A stretch of 64,000 bases of DNA from Nitriliruptor sp040882055 (GTDB lineage Bacteria; Actinomycetota; Nitriliruptoria; Nitriliruptorales; Nitriliruptoraceae), in contig JBBECA010000072.1 of the NCBI GenBank assembly GCA_040882055.1, forward strand, positions 1-64,000. Direction: 5' to 3'. How positions within the stretch are numbered: the stretch's first letter is position 1; every line of letters begins with the position of its first letter. Position numbers and translations under genes: made by a program. The notes beneath the pieces were generated by a model, which saw only the letters and a program-made list of their open reading frames with translations, was not told where the DNA came from and searched no databases. This document shows positions 41,863 to 50,528 of the stretch, one piece after another.

Positions 41863-42414
41863 TCAGCGGGGGATGAGCGCGCCGAGCAGCAGCAGGGCCG
41901 CGCCGCCGATCAGCACCCCGGCGCCGGCGCCGGCGTACCAGCCGAGCAGCAGGATGACCGCGCCTGCGGCGGCGATGGCCGGCCCGGCCATCCGCGCCCC
42001 CTCACCGTCACCGGCGTCGACCACGAAGCGGCCGGCACGGTCGACCCAGCCGCCCTCGGGGGCGTCGTACCACCCCGGGGTCGCGCCGCCGAGACCGAGC
42101 ACCGCGACGGCATCGTCGGCCGGGAGGCCGTGGACGATCTGGGCCCAGGTGAGGGCGAACTCGGCGCGGAGGTCGCCCTGGTGGGCGGCGTCGACGTACA
42201 GCTCGGTGTCGTCGTCGCGGGTCACGACGCGGTGTTCGATACCGCGCCGGTAGAGGAGTTCGCCGAGACGGCCGGCGACGGCGGGGTGGAAGCGGCCGAG
42301 GAGGGCGTCGGTCCGGGGCGGCAGTGCGGCGCCGACGGGCACCAGCACCTCGCCGCAGCTCGCGCAGGTGGCGACGCTCGGCTCGTACTCGTCCAGGCAG
42401 CGGGGGCAGCGCAT
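41863..42414 (-). CDS. Zinc-ribbon, DUF2007-like, membrane-anchored protein
   Basis: 183 residues, ATG 42414 placed 7 nt from a TAGCCT box (leaderless). The N-terminus CPRCLDEYEPSVATCASC is a zinc ribbon (CxxC ... CxxC). The middle (LLYRRGIEHRVVTRDDDTEL) resembles the small DUF2007 domain. The C-terminus has two hydrophobic helices (AGPAIAAAGAVILLLGWYAG; AGVLIGGAALLLLGALI). Function unknown. It is divergent from alaX with 39 bases between the starts. Confidence 0.78.
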   Translation of the reverse strand: MRCPRCLDEYEPSVATCASCGEVLVPVGAALPPRTDALLGRFHPAVAGRLGELLYRRGIEHRVVTRDDDTELYVDAAHQGDLRAEFALTWAQIVHGLPADDAVAVLGLGGATPGWYDAPEGGWVDRAGRFVVDAGDGEGARMAGPAIAAAGAVILLLGWYAGAGAGVLIGGAALLLLGALIPR

Positions 42415-42421
42415 CGGTGCG

Positions 42422-42427
42422 AGGCTA
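42422..42427 (-). promoter_or_regulatory. -10 element for the DUF2007-like gene
   Basis: TAGCCT on the reverse strand, 7 nt before the ATG; no Shine-Dalgarno sequence. Confidence 0.45.
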
Positions 42428-42453
42428 CGACACGTCCGCACCGAGGAGCGACC

Positions 42454-43200
42454 GTGACCGACCGCCTGTACGCGACCGACGCCTACGCCTTCGAGGTGGC
42501 CGCGACCGTCGTCGACGTCGACCCCGACACCGACCGGGTGCTGCTCGACCGCACCGTCTTCTACCCCGGTGGCGGGGGCCAGCCCGCCGACCGGGGGATC
42601 CTGCTCGTCGGCACCGACGCCACCGCGACCGCCGAGGCCGGGGACCGTGCCGAGGTGGTGGGGGTGGGCGAGGACGCCCGCGGGGTGTGGCACGAGCTCC
42701 GCGGTGGCCTGCCCGCGGTCGGCTCCCAGGTGCACGGACTGCTCGACGTCGAGCGGCGGTTGGCGCTGATGCGCACCCACACGGCGATGCACGCCCTCTG
42801 CGGGGTGGTGTGGGAGCGGTTCGGGTCCCCGGTGACGGGTGGGAACATGGAGCCCGGCGTCGGCCGGCTCGACTTCGAGTTGCCGGAGTGGGACCCCGAG
42901 GACCGTGATCCGCTCGAGGCGGAGCTCCGGCGCCAGTTGGCCGCCGCCCGCCCGGTCGAGGTGGCGTTCCTCCCGCGCGCGGCGGCGGACCTCGACCCGT
43001 CGCTGATCCGTACCAAGGTGTCGTTGCTGCCCGACGACCTCGAGGTGGTGCGCGTCATCGACATCGTCGGGCTCGACCGTCAGGCGGACGGCGGCACCCA
43101 CGTGCGTTCGACGGCGGAGGTGGGTGACGTCCGCATCGCGAAGGTCGAGTCGAAGGGTCGCGGCTTCCGCCGCATCCGGTTGGCGCTCGGCGACGCTTAG
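42454..43200 (+). CDS. alaX: Alanyl-tRNA editing protein AlaX
   Basis: Free-standing editing domain that hydrolyses mischarged Ser- or Gly-tRNA(Ala). 248 residues from a GTG with GAGGAG. Domain features are TVFYPGGGGQPADRG (Gly-rich motif), HTAMHALCGV (HxxxH metal site) and the distal GGTHVRSTAEVGDVRI. The usual Cys before GGTH (CGGTH) is Asp here (ADGGTH), a substitution seen in some AlaX groups but changing the fourth zinc ligand. It ends where the convergent zinc-ribbon gene ends (4-base overlap). Confidence 0.9.
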   Translation: MTDRLYATDAYAFEVAATVVDVDPDTDRVLLDRTVFYPGGGGQPADRGILLVGTDATATAEAGDRAEVVGVGEDARGVWHELRGGLPAVGSQVHGLLDVERRLALMRTHTAMHALCGVVWERFGSPVTGGNMEPGVGRLDFELPEWDPEDRDPLEAELRRQLAAARPVEVAFLPRAAADLDPSLIRTKVSLLPDDLEVVRVIDIVGLDRQADGGTHVRSTAEVGDVRIAKVESKGRGFRRIRLALGDA

Positions 43201-43496
43201 CGGCGGTCCGAGCCTTCCGAGCCGTCCTGGTGCTCCGAGCCGGGGCCGCCCGGCTCGGCCGGGTCCTCGGACCCGTCGTCGTCCTCGGCGAGGAGGCCGG
43301 GGAGGGCGAAGGTGTCGGGCGCGATCTGGCTCGCCGCGACGCCCGCCTCGCCGCAGTCCGGACACCGCTCCTCCCACGGCGTCAGCTCACGGCGACAGGT
43401 GGGGCAGCGCTTGAGGTCGAGGTCGACGTGGAGGCCCGTGGCCCCGAGTCCGCCGCCGTCGTCCTCGTCGCCCTTCTTCGGGTCGATGAACCCCAC
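43197..43496 (-). CDS. Small zinc-ribbon protein, 99 aa
   Basis: GTG at 43496, with GAGGAG 6 nt upstream. Central CPTCRRELTPWEERCPDCG is a CxxC-12-CxxC zinc ribbon; the rest is acidic and disordered with a Gly/Glu/Ser C-terminus. Conserved small proteins of this kind are common in actinobacteria; function unknown. Its end overlaps the alaX stop by 4 bases. Confidence 0.75.
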   Translation of the reverse strand: MGFIDPKKGDEDDGGGLGATGLHVDLDLKRCPTCRRELTPWEERCPDCGEAGVAASQIAPDTFALPGLLAEDDDGSEDPAEPGGPGSEHQDGSEGSDRR

Positions 43497-43588
43497 ATGT
43501 CGCTCCTCGCTCCGGTGGCCGGCCGTCCGGCGACGGCGTGGTCAGGACGGGTCCCGGACGGACGATGGTGACCGTCGAGGGCGGCCGC

Positions 43589-43807
43589 TCAGCGCAGGTT
43601 GCGACGCAGGACGATGACCTCGTCGCCGTAGCCGCTGGCGCTGCGCTCCTCGGTCCAGTCCACCCCGGTGTCGCCGCAGCGGTGCACCGTCCGACCGAGC
43701 CCGTCGGTGCGGGTCCGATCGAGGTGGACGCGTGCGTAGTCCGCAGCGACCGCCCCCGACAGGGTGTTCAGCACGTCGCACCTGCAGCGCACATCGGCGT
43801 CCGTCAC
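43589..43807 (-). CDS. Small CxC protein, 72 aa
   Basis: GTG 43807 with GGAGGAG directly upstream. The N-terminus has DVRCRCDVLNTLSG, later VHRCGDTGVDWTEER, so three or more Cys plus His could bind a metal. The C-terminus DEVIVLRRNLR is basic. No known family is recognised. A longer frame to 43876 adds only shadow residues. Confidence 0.6.
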   Translation of the reverse strand: MTDADVRCRCDVLNTLSGAVAADYARVHLDRTRTDGLGRTVHRCGDTGVDWTEERSASGYGDEVIVLRRNLR

Positions 43808-44069
43808 CGCTCCTCCGGTCCTCGTCCGGTGCAGACGGTACCGACGATGGACGGCGCCACGACGCGGGGCGGCCACCAGGCCGAAGTGTCGACCGTGTGA
43901 CTAGGCGGAACATGATCCGGTTGGGTGATAGCAGTTGACCCGGCCGACCGGCCAACCTGCGCAGGTCCGGAACCGAGGTGGCACCTCCGTCCCGGGTTCG
44001 GCCTCGCGCGTCGCGCGGGGACGTCCACTTCCAGGGGCCTGCCGCGTGGCGGTCCGAGGAGACGCAGCC

Positions 44070-44594
44070 TTGTTGCGCACCATCATCGGTGGTGCCGTTG
44101 TCGCTGTGGTCGCGGGTGTGCTCGCGATCGTGGGGGACGGCATCGGGATCACCGCTCTCTGGCCCGTGCTGCTCGCCGCCGGGGTCGCGCTCGTCGCGGG
44201 CCCAGCCGTCGCGAGCCGCATCGGCAGCTTCGCGCTCGGCGCGGTCGTCGGCTTCGCGGCCATGGCGCTCGACGCGGGCCTCCTGCCGGACGTGGCCGTC
44301 GCCGGCGCGATCGTGATCGTGGTCGCCATCGCCATCCTGACCGCGGTCGCGGCACTCACACAGGGGTTGCTGCCGCTGTGGGCGAGCCTGGTCGGGTACG
44401 CGGCGTTCACGGGCTACTACGGCCCGACCTACGCCGAGTCGCCCACCGCGTTCCTGTCCGACGCGCCCGTCGCGCTCGTCGCGGTGCTGCTCGCCGCCGG
44501 CGTCGGCGCGCTCGTCGCGATCGTCGCCGAGCTCGCTGGTGTCGGCGTCACCCGTACCGAGGACCGGCAGGTCGCTGCCGGAGAGGCCGTCTGA
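44070..44594 (+). CDS. Membrane protein, DUF1097-like
   Basis: 174 residues with about five hydrophobic segments (IIGGAVVAVVAGVLAIVG; LWPVLLAAGVALVAG; SFALGAVVGFAAMALDAG; AIVIVVAIAILTAVAA; APVALVAVLLAAGVGALVAI) and the conserved-looking loop YAAFTGYYGPTYAESPTAF, which resembles DUF1097 permease-like proteins. The start is uncertain: TTG 44070 after GAGGAG is used; 44046 (GTG) or 43935 are alternatives. The stop overlaps the ATG of the next gene (TGATG), so the two are cotranscribed. Confidence 0.65.
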   Translation: MLRTIIGGAVVAVVAGVLAIVGDGIGITALWPVLLAAGVALVAGPAVASRIGSFALGAVVGFAAMALDAGLLPDVAVAGAIVIVVAIAILTAVAALTQGLLPLWASLVGYAAFTGYYGPTYAESPTAFLSDAPVALVAVLLAAGVGALVAIVAELAGVGVTRTEDRQVAAGEAV

Positions 44595-46945
44595 TGCGCA
44601 GGACCATCCGCCACACCTCCACGCTGGTCGTGCTCGGCGCCCTCGCCGTCGCCACCAGCATGCCCGCCGCCGCCCAGTCGGGTCGCCCGCAGAGCGTCAC
44701 GCAGCGCCAGTCGATCCTGACCGAGCTGTCGCCGACCGGTGAGGCCGGGACCTCCCGCGTCTTCACCCAACTGTCGGTGACCGGCGACGGTCCCGTGACC
44801 GTCGCGCTGCCGAACCAGTCGACCTCCGGCCTGCGGAGCCTCGACGGTTTCGGTGGCCCGGACGTCGATGGTGATCAGGTCGTTCACAGCTTCGACGCCT
44901 CCGACGAGGACGGGGCACGTGCCCGCACCGTCGCCGACAACACCGCCGAGCTGCCGGTGTCGGTCTCGGCCGTCTACCGCCTCGACGGCGAGGAGGTCGA
45001 GCCCGGTGACCTCGCGGGTGAGGACGGCGAGGTGAGCGTCGAGTACACGGTGCGCAACCTCACCGCCGAGCCGCGCGACATCGTCTCCTTCGACGCCGAG
45101 AACAACAAGACCGTCGAGACGATGGACATCGCCGTGCCGATGGTCGGCTCGCTGGCGCTGACCCTCCCGCCGAACTTCGCCAACATCGAGGCGCCGGGCG
45201 CCGTCACCGCCGGTGACGGTCGCGGCAACACCGTCGTGAACTACTCGCTGTTGCTGTTCGCGCCCCTCGGGTCCGAGGAGCAGACGGTGACGTGGACCGC
45301 GGACGCGGTCGACACGGCGATCCCGACGACCTCGATCCAGGTCCTGCCGGTCGACGACCGTTCCTTCGGGTCGCTGAGTTCGACCGCTGACGCGTACAAG
45401 GGCGCGTCGAAGTCGCTGAGCGACCTCGGCAACGGTGCGCTCATCATCAACTCGAACCTCCAGCTCCTCGGCGCTGGCGCGTCCGAGCTGCTCGCCGGGC
45501 TGAACCAGCTCGCCGACGGCGCGAACGAGCTGAACGCCGGCCTCGCTGGTCGCGCTGCCCCCGGCGCCCGGCAGCTGTCGGACGGCCTGTCCCAGGCCCG
45601 CGCCGGTGGCGGCGAGCTGTCCACCGGCCTCGGTGAGCTCGCCCTCGGCGCCAACCGTCTGTCCGACGGCCTCGGTGCCGCCCGCGACGGTGGCGCCCGG
45701 CTCCAGGCCGGCATCGCTGGCCTCCCGTCCAGGGTGGAGTCCGGTATCGACACCGCACTCGGTGACACCCTGGCGAACACCGTCCTCCCGAAGCTCGCTG
45801 GCAACCTCGAGACGGGCTTGCAGCAGAACCTCGATGAGGCGCTCCGTGGTCAGCTCAGTCCACAGCTGATCGCCGGCATCGGTCCAGGCCTCGAGGCGGC
45901 GTTGACCACAGCACTCCAGGAGCAGCTGGAACCCCAGCTGATAGCTGGCATGGGTCCTGGTCTGACGGCAGCGCTCACCACCTCGCTTCAGGATGACCTC
46001 GCACCGCAGCTGGTTGGCGCCCTGCAGGCCTCGCTCGCGGAGTCGCTCACCCCAGCGGTCGGAGCGGAGACCGCCGCGGCGATCGCTGCGCAGTTCGCGC
46101 AGCAGGCGGCACCGACGATCGACGGGGCGTTCGCGCAGTTCGCCGGTCAGTTCGGGCCTGGGTTCGCTGCGGGCTTCTCGCCGAAGCTCGACGCTGCGTT
46201 CGCGCAGTTCGCGGGCGTGTTCGGCCCGGGCTTCGCTGAGGGCTTCACGCCGAAGCTCGACGCTGGCTTCACCGCGTTCTCGGCGCTGTTCGCTCCGGCG
46301 TTCGCACAGGGCTTCGCGGCGCAGGTCGGTCCGAGCTTCGACAGCCTCTCCTCGCAGTTCGCGACCGGTTTCGCGGATGGTCTCGCCGACGGCCTCGAGG
46401 AGGAAGCGTTGCCCGGTTTCCGTCAGTTGAACGGAGGTCTCGCCCAGCTCGACGACGGTGGGCAGCAGCTCGCCGCGGGTGCTGGTCGCGCGGCGGCTGG
46501 TTCCGGTGACCTCGCCGACGGGCTCGTGCAGCTCGACGACGGTGCTGGTGAGCTCGCTGATGGCCTCGGTGACGCTGCCGACGGTTCGGGGCGGATCGCC
46601 GACGGGCTGCAGGCCGCCGCAGAGGGTGGCGGCAAGCTCGCCGACGGCACGGGTGCGCTCTCGGAAGGCTTCGAGAACCAGCTCATCGCCGGTGTGTCGG
46701 CGGGCAAGCAGGGTGCGTCACAGGACTTCGAGCAGGTCCGGGCGGTCATCGAGCGCGGCCGCGAGGGTGCTGCGCCGTACGGCATCGCTGACGGCGCGGA
46801 GTCGACGACCGTCTTCCAGTTCGACCTCGCTGGGGTCGGCACGGAGGAGGGGGAGACGTCCACGCCGCTCCTGGCCACGCTCGCCGGTCTCGCGCTCGCC
46901 GGTGCCGGCGCGCTCGGGATGGGCCTGAAGCGCAAGCTCGCCTGA
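44594..46945 (+). CDS. Repeat-rich surface protein with YhgE/Pip-type LxxG repeats
   Basis: 783 residues. Signal peptide MRRTIRHTSTLVVLGALAVA... to about residue 28, and a C-terminal helix (LLATLAGLALAGAGALGMGL) followed by KRKLA: exported and membrane-anchored. Residues about 30-255 are beta-rich. Then come YhgE-like stretches with an L-x2-DG/AG period of 7-8 residues (QLADGANELNAG; QLDDGAGELADGLGDAADG), a block of near-24-residue repeats (PQLIAGIGPGLEAALTTALQ, from about 423), and four near-23-residue repeats (AFAQFAGQFGPGFAAGF..., about 510-601). The repeat DNA is visibly A/T-richer than the flanks. Adhesin, spacer or envelope-bridging role is a guess. Confidence 0.82.
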   Translation: MRRTIRHTSTLVVLGALAVATSMPAAAQSGRPQSVTQRQSILTELSPTGEAGTSRVFTQLSVTGDGPVTVALPNQSTSGLRSLDGFGGPDVDGDQVVHSFDASDEDGARARTVADNTAELPVSVSAVYRLDGEEVEPGDLAGEDGEVSVEYTVRNLTAEPRDIVSFDAENNKTVETMDIAVPMVGSLALTLPPNFANIEAPGAVTAGDGRGNTVVNYSLLLFAPLGSEEQTVTWTADAVDTAIPTTSIQVLPVDDRSFGSLSSTADAYKGASKSLSDLGNGALIINSNLQLLGAGASELLAGLNQLADGANELNAGLAGRAAPGARQLSDGLSQARAGGGELSTGLGELALGANRLSDGLGAARDGGARLQAGIAGLPSRVESGIDTALGDTLANTVLPKLAGNLETGLQQNLDEALRGQLSPQLIAGIGPGLEAALTTALQEQLEPQLIAGMGPGLTAALTTSLQDDLAPQLVGALQASLAESLTPAVGAETAAAIAAQFAQQAAPTIDGAFAQFAGQFGPGFAAGFSPKLDAAFAQFAGVFGPGFAEGFTPKLDAGFTAFSALFAPAFAQGFAAQVGPSFDSLSSQFATGFADGLADGLEEEALPGFRQLNGGLAQLDDGGQQLAAGAGRAAAGSGDLADGLVQLDDGAGELADGLGDAADGSGRIADGLQAAAEGGGKLADGTGALSEGFENQLIAGVSAGKQGASQDFEQVRAVIERGREGAAPYGIADGAESTTVFQFDLAGVGTEEGETSTPLLATLAGLALAGAGALGMGLKRKLA

Positions 46946-46964
46946 TCCACCGCACCACCCAGCA

Positions 46965-46999
46965 CACGACGCCCCGGCCCTCGCGGCCGGGGCGTCGTG
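46965..46999 (+). terminator. Hairpin after the repeat-rich surface protein gene
   Basis: CACGACGCCCCGGCC (46965-46979) pairs perfectly with GGCCGGGGCGTCGTG (46985-46999), loop CTCGC, 19 bases after the stop. No U tract. Confidence 0.75.
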
Positions 47000-47066
47000 C
47001 GTGCCACCGCTACCTTCCGCGGAGCCGGACCGCCTCGCTGCCGGCGACCCGCTCAGGAGCTCACGC

Positions 47067-47282
47067 GTGACCCCGGACCCCGCTCGCTGGTACCACCTCG
47101 CCGGTCGGCAGCAGCTCGGCCCCGTCGACCTCGCCACGATGCGGGCGCGGGTGCTCGACGGCACGGTCACCCCGGACACCTACGTGTGGGCCGACGGGAT
47201 GCCGGACTGGTTGCCGGCCAAGCAGGTCCCCGCGCTCGTCCCGCCCGAGGATCTCGAGGACGCGCCGGAGGGGTGGCGGTGA
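47067..47282 (+). CDS. GYF_2 (DUF4339) domain protein, 71 aa
   Basis: GTG 47067 with AGGAG in front. Almost the whole product is a GYF_2 domain: ARWYHLAGRQQLGPVDL, then GTVTPDTYVWADGMPDW. Such domains bind proline-rich peptides. The stop overlaps the tyrS GTG (GTGA), so they are coupled. A longer frame from 47001 is possible but not needed. Confidence 0.78.
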   Translation: MTPDPARWYHLAGRQQLGPVDLATMRARVLDGTVTPDTYVWADGMPDWLPAKQVPALVPPEDLEDAPEGWR

Positions 47283-48610
47283 CGAGCCTGGACCAGCACC
47301 CGATCGACCTGCTCCGCGAGCGTGGCTTCGTCCAGGACGTGACCGACGAGCCCGGGCTCCGCGCCCGCTTCGACGAGGGCCCGGTCACCTTCTACGTCGG
47401 TTTCGACCCGACCGCCCCGTCGCTGCACGCCGGCAACCTCGTCGGGATGATGGCGATGAGCTGGCTCCAGCGGCTCGGCCACCGCCCCATCGCGATCGCC
47501 GGCGGTGCGACCGGCCGCATCGGCGACCCGTCGGGCCGGGATGCCGAACGCTCCCTGCTCGACGAGGACACCCTCGAGGCCAACCTCGCCGGCATCCGGG
47601 CCCAGCTCGCCCAGGTGCTGGACCTCGACGTCACCGGTGCGCGTGCGACGGGCACGGCCGCCCCGGACGCGCGCGGACTGCTGGTCGACAACAACGACTG
47701 GATAGGGCCGCAGAGCTTCCTCGGTTTCCTCCGCGACGTCGGCAAGCACGTGTCGGTCAACCAGATGCTCGGCCGCGAGTCGGTCAAGCGCCGCCTCGAG
47801 TCGCGCGAGCAGGGCCTGACGTTCACCGAGTTCAGCTACCAGCTGCTCCAGGCCTACGACTTCGCCCACCTCCACGCCACCTACGGCTGCGTGCTGCAGG
47901 GCGGCGGCTCGGACCAGTGGGGCAACATCACCGCCGGCACCGAGCTGACCCGCAAGCTCCACGGCGGCGAGGTCTACGGGATCGTGTGGCCGCTGCTGCT
48001 CACCGCCGACGGTCAGAAGTTCGGCAAGTCGGCCGGCAACGCGGTGTGGCTCGACCCGTCGATGACCTCGCCGTACGCGTACTACCAGTGGTGGCTCAAC
48101 GCCGCCGATGCCGACGTCCCGCGGTTCCTGCGCCTGTTCACCTACCTCGCGCTCGACGACATCGCCGCACTCGAGGCCGAGCTCGAACGGGAGCCGGCGG
48201 CACGCGCGGCTCACAAGGTCCTCGCACGCGAGGCGACGCGGATCATCCACGGCGACGAGGGCGTCGCCCAGGCGGAAGCCGCCACAGCGGCCCTGTTCGG
48301 TGGCGGCCCGCTCCGCGGCCTCGACGACGCGACGCTCGCCGAGGCGTTCGAGGGGGCGCCGACGGTCGAACTTCCCGCCGACCGCCTCACCGACGACGGG
48401 GGTGTGGGTCTCCTCGAGGTACTGACCAGCGTCGGGGCTGCGAAGAGCACCAGCGAGGCACGACGGCTCGTGCAGGGCGGCGGTGTCCGCATCAGCGGGG
48501 ACAGGGTCGAGGACCACGAACGCCGGCTCACCGCCGACGACCTCGCCACACCGACCACGGTGGTGTTGCAGGTCGGCAAGAAGCGCCGCTTCCTCGCCCG
48601 CTTCGTCTGA
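47279..48610 (+). CDS. tyrS: Tyrosyl-tRNA synthetase
   Basis: Charges tRNA(Tyr). 443 residues. HIGH-type motif PSLHAGNLVGMM (about residue 45), KMSKS-type KFGKSAGNAV (about 245), GSDQWGNITAGTEL, and a C-terminal S4 RNA-binding domain (SEARRLVQGGGVRISGDRV). This matches the bacterial TyrRS layout. The start is the GTG overlapping the GYF_2 gene; upstream frames are shadow. Confidence 0.96.
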   Translation: MTSLDQHPIDLLRERGFVQDVTDEPGLRARFDEGPVTFYVGFDPTAPSLHAGNLVGMMAMSWLQRLGHRPIAIAGGATGRIGDPSGRDAERSLLDEDTLEANLAGIRAQLAQVLDLDVTGARATGTAAPDARGLLVDNNDWIGPQSFLGFLRDVGKHVSVNQMLGRESVKRRLESREQGLTFTEFSYQLLQAYDFAHLHATYGCVLQGGGSDQWGNITAGTELTRKLHGGEVYGIVWPLLLTADGQKFGKSAGNAVWLDPSMTSPYAYYQWWLNAADADVPRFLRLFTYLALDDIAALEAELEREPAARAAHKVLAREATRIIHGDEGVAQAEAATAALFGGGPLRGLDDATLAEAFEGAPTVELPADRLTDDGGVGLLEVLTSVGAAKSTSEARRLVQGGGVRISGDRVEDHERRLTADDLATPTTVVLQVGKKRRFLARFV

Positions 48611-48642
48611 GGACGCTGCCGCGGTCCGTGCCGCGGCGCGCG

Positions 48643-48648
48643 TAGGGT
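48643..48648 (+). promoter_or_regulatory. -10 element for leaderless histidine kinase mRNA
   Basis: TAGGGT lies 7 nt before the GTG start at 48656. No Shine-Dalgarno sequence. Confidence 0.45.
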
Positions 48649-48655
48649 CGACGAG

Positions 48656-49807
48656 GTGGAACGCGGAGTGCTCCGCGGCCTCGCCGCCTTCCGGTGGGCC
48701 GCCTGGATCTGGATGGCGACGGTGCTCGCCCTGGCCCGGCGTGCCCTCGAACGACCCATCCCGGCGATCGTCCTGGTCGCGTTGGCGCTCGTGGTGACCA
48801 TCGTCGCCACGGTCCGCCTGCGCGGCGACGCCCGCCGCGCCGTGGCACCCACCCTGGTCGGCGCCGAGGTGTTGGTGGCGCTGGGGCTGCAGCTCGCCGA
48901 CGGGTGGGTCTACCGGACGCCGCACGTGTTCCAGCCGGAGCAACCGCTCGGGGTCGGGTGGCCGACGGCGGCGATCCTGTCCGCGGGCGTCGCCTTCGGC
49001 CCGTGGGTCGGTGCCGGGACCGGCGTGCTGCTCGGGTTCGGACGCGCGGTGTCCTCCACGCTCGCGGTCGAGCCCGCCGCCGGCACCGCAGCGCTCGTGG
49101 CCGGACTCACCCCCGCGCAGACGTTGTCGCTGGTCACCACCGCCGTCCTCTACGCGTTCGCCGGCGGCGTCGCGGGGTACGCGGTGCAGCTGCTGCGGGA
49201 CGCGGAGACGCGCGCGATCGCCGCCGAGCGCGCCCTCGGCGAATCGCAGGCGCGCGAGTCCCTGGCCCGGCGCCTGCACGACGGGGTGCTGCAGACGCTG
49301 GCCCTCGTCGAACGCCGCACCGACGACCCCGCGCTGGCCCGGCTCGCCCGCGACCAGGAGCGTGACCTGCGCGACCACCTCTTCAGCGTCGGCGGCGAAC
49401 GCATCGTCGGCCGTGGGGCCCTCGGTGACGCGCTCCGCGAGGCGGCGGGGAGGTACGAGCTCGCCTACCCGGGCCGCGTCGACGTCCTCGTCCCCGACGA
49501 CCTGCCCGAGCTCGACGAACGGCGCGTCGAGGCGTTGGCCGCAGCGGTCGGCGAATCGCTGACGAACGCGGGCAAGCACGCCGACGCGACGCGGATCGTC
49601 GTGTCCGCGGAGCCGCTCGCCGACGGGGTCGCGGTGTCGGTCCGGGACGACGGCGCCGGCTTCGACGTCGCGGGCGTCCCCGAGGGTGTCGGTCGTGCCC
49701 GCTCGATCCGCGGCCGGATGGAGGAGCTCGGGGGCCGGGCGGACTGGGTCAGCGCGCCGGGCCGCGGGTGCGAGGTCCGCCTCGAGTTGCCGGCGGAGAC
49801 GGGATGA
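48656..49807 (+). CDS. Sensor histidine kinase (HisKA_3/NarX type)
   Basis: 383 residues. About five hydrophobic N-terminal segments form the membrane sensor. Residues about 190-215 have the HisKA_3 dimerisation box with ARRLHDGVLQTLALVERR (phospho-acceptor His). The ATPase domain follows: SLTNAGKHADATRI (N box), VRDDGAGFDVAG (G1), GVGRARSIRGRMEELGG (F/G2 region). It is followed 49 bases later by a LuxR-type response regulator, its likely partner. The stimulus is unknown. Confidence 0.9.
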   Translation: MERGVLRGLAAFRWAAWIWMATVLALARRALERPIPAIVLVALALVVTIVATVRLRGDARRAVAPTLVGAEVLVALGLQLADGWVYRTPHVFQPEQPLGVGWPTAAILSAGVAFGPWVGAGTGVLLGFGRAVSSTLAVEPAAGTAALVAGLTPAQTLSLVTTAVLYAFAGGVAGYAVQLLRDAETRAIAAERALGESQARESLARRLHDGVLQTLALVERRTDDPALARLARDQERDLRDHLFSVGGERIVGRGALGDALREAAGRYELAYPGRVDVLVPDDLPELDERRVEALAAAVGESLTNAGKHADATRIVVSAEPLADGVAVSVRDDGAGFDVAGVPEGVGRARSIRGRMEELGGRADWVSAPGRGCEVRLELPAETG

Positions 49808-49856
49808 GGCCACGACCGCGACCTACGCTGCGCCCACCGTCGTCGTCCGGAGCACC

Positions 49857-50510
49857 GTGAGCGAGCCGCTGAAGGCCAGCTCCCGACGCCCCCCCGTGCG
49901 GGTCGTCCTGGCCGACGACCACCCCATCTGGCGGGACGGGATCCGCGCCGACCTCGGCGGCGCCTTCGAGGTCGTCGGCGAGGCGTCGGACGCGAACCAG
50001 GCCATCGAGGTCATCCAGCGCACCCGCCCCGACCTCGTCGTCTGCGACCTCCAGATGCCGAACGGCGGGGGCATCGCGGTCGTCAAGGCCTGCAGCGAGG
50101 TGGCCCGCATCGTGATCCTCACCGTCTCCGAGCAGGAACGCGACCTGCTCGACGCCGTGGCTGCCGGCGCTGTGGGCTACCTCACCAAGTCCACCCCCGG
50201 TGACGAGCTACGTGAGGCCCTGAAACGGGCCGCGGGCGGCGAGCCGGTGTTCACCCCCCACCTCGCGATGCTGGTGCTCGGCGAGTTCCGCCGCATGGCC
50301 AAGCAGGCGACCGGGACCGACCCGCTCACCGACCGGGAACGCGAGGTCCTCTCCCTCGTGGCGCGCGGCTACCCCTACAAGGAGGTCGGCGCGCAGCTGC
50401 ACATCGCGGCCAAGACGGTCGAGAACCACGTGCGCAACATCCTCGACAAGCTCCACCTCGAGCGCCGGCAGGAGCTGGTCCGTTACGCCCTCGAGCACGG
50501 CATCGAGTGA
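49857..50510 (+). CDS. Response regulator, NarL/LuxR type
   Basis: 217 residues. REC domain with VRVVLADDHPIWRDGI (Asp pair), phospho-acceptor in VVCDLQMPNGGGIAV, Thr in VILTVSEQERD and Lys in GYLTKSTPGDEL. Output domain LuxR HTH: LTDREREVLSLVARGYPYKE, KTVENHVRNILDKLHL. The GTG at 49857 with GGAG is chosen. DNA-binding partner of the kinase before it. Confidence 0.93.
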   Translation: MSEPLKASSRRPPVRVVLADDHPIWRDGIRADLGGAFEVVGEASDANQAIEVIQRTRPDLVVCDLQMPNGGGIAVVKACSEVARIVILTVSEQERDLLDAVAAGAVGYLTKSTPGDELREALKRAAGGEPVFTPHLAMLVLGEFRRMAKQATGTDPLTDREREVLSLVARGYPYKEVGAQLHIAAKTVENHVRNILDKLHLERRQELVRYALEHGIE

Positions 50511-50528
50511 GCGGGGCGCCGAGCGGTC

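Noticed and set aside
47180..49813. An 877-residue reverse-strand open frame opposite tyrS and the kinase gene
   Set aside because: GC-rich shadow; the forward-strand genes have clear motifs.
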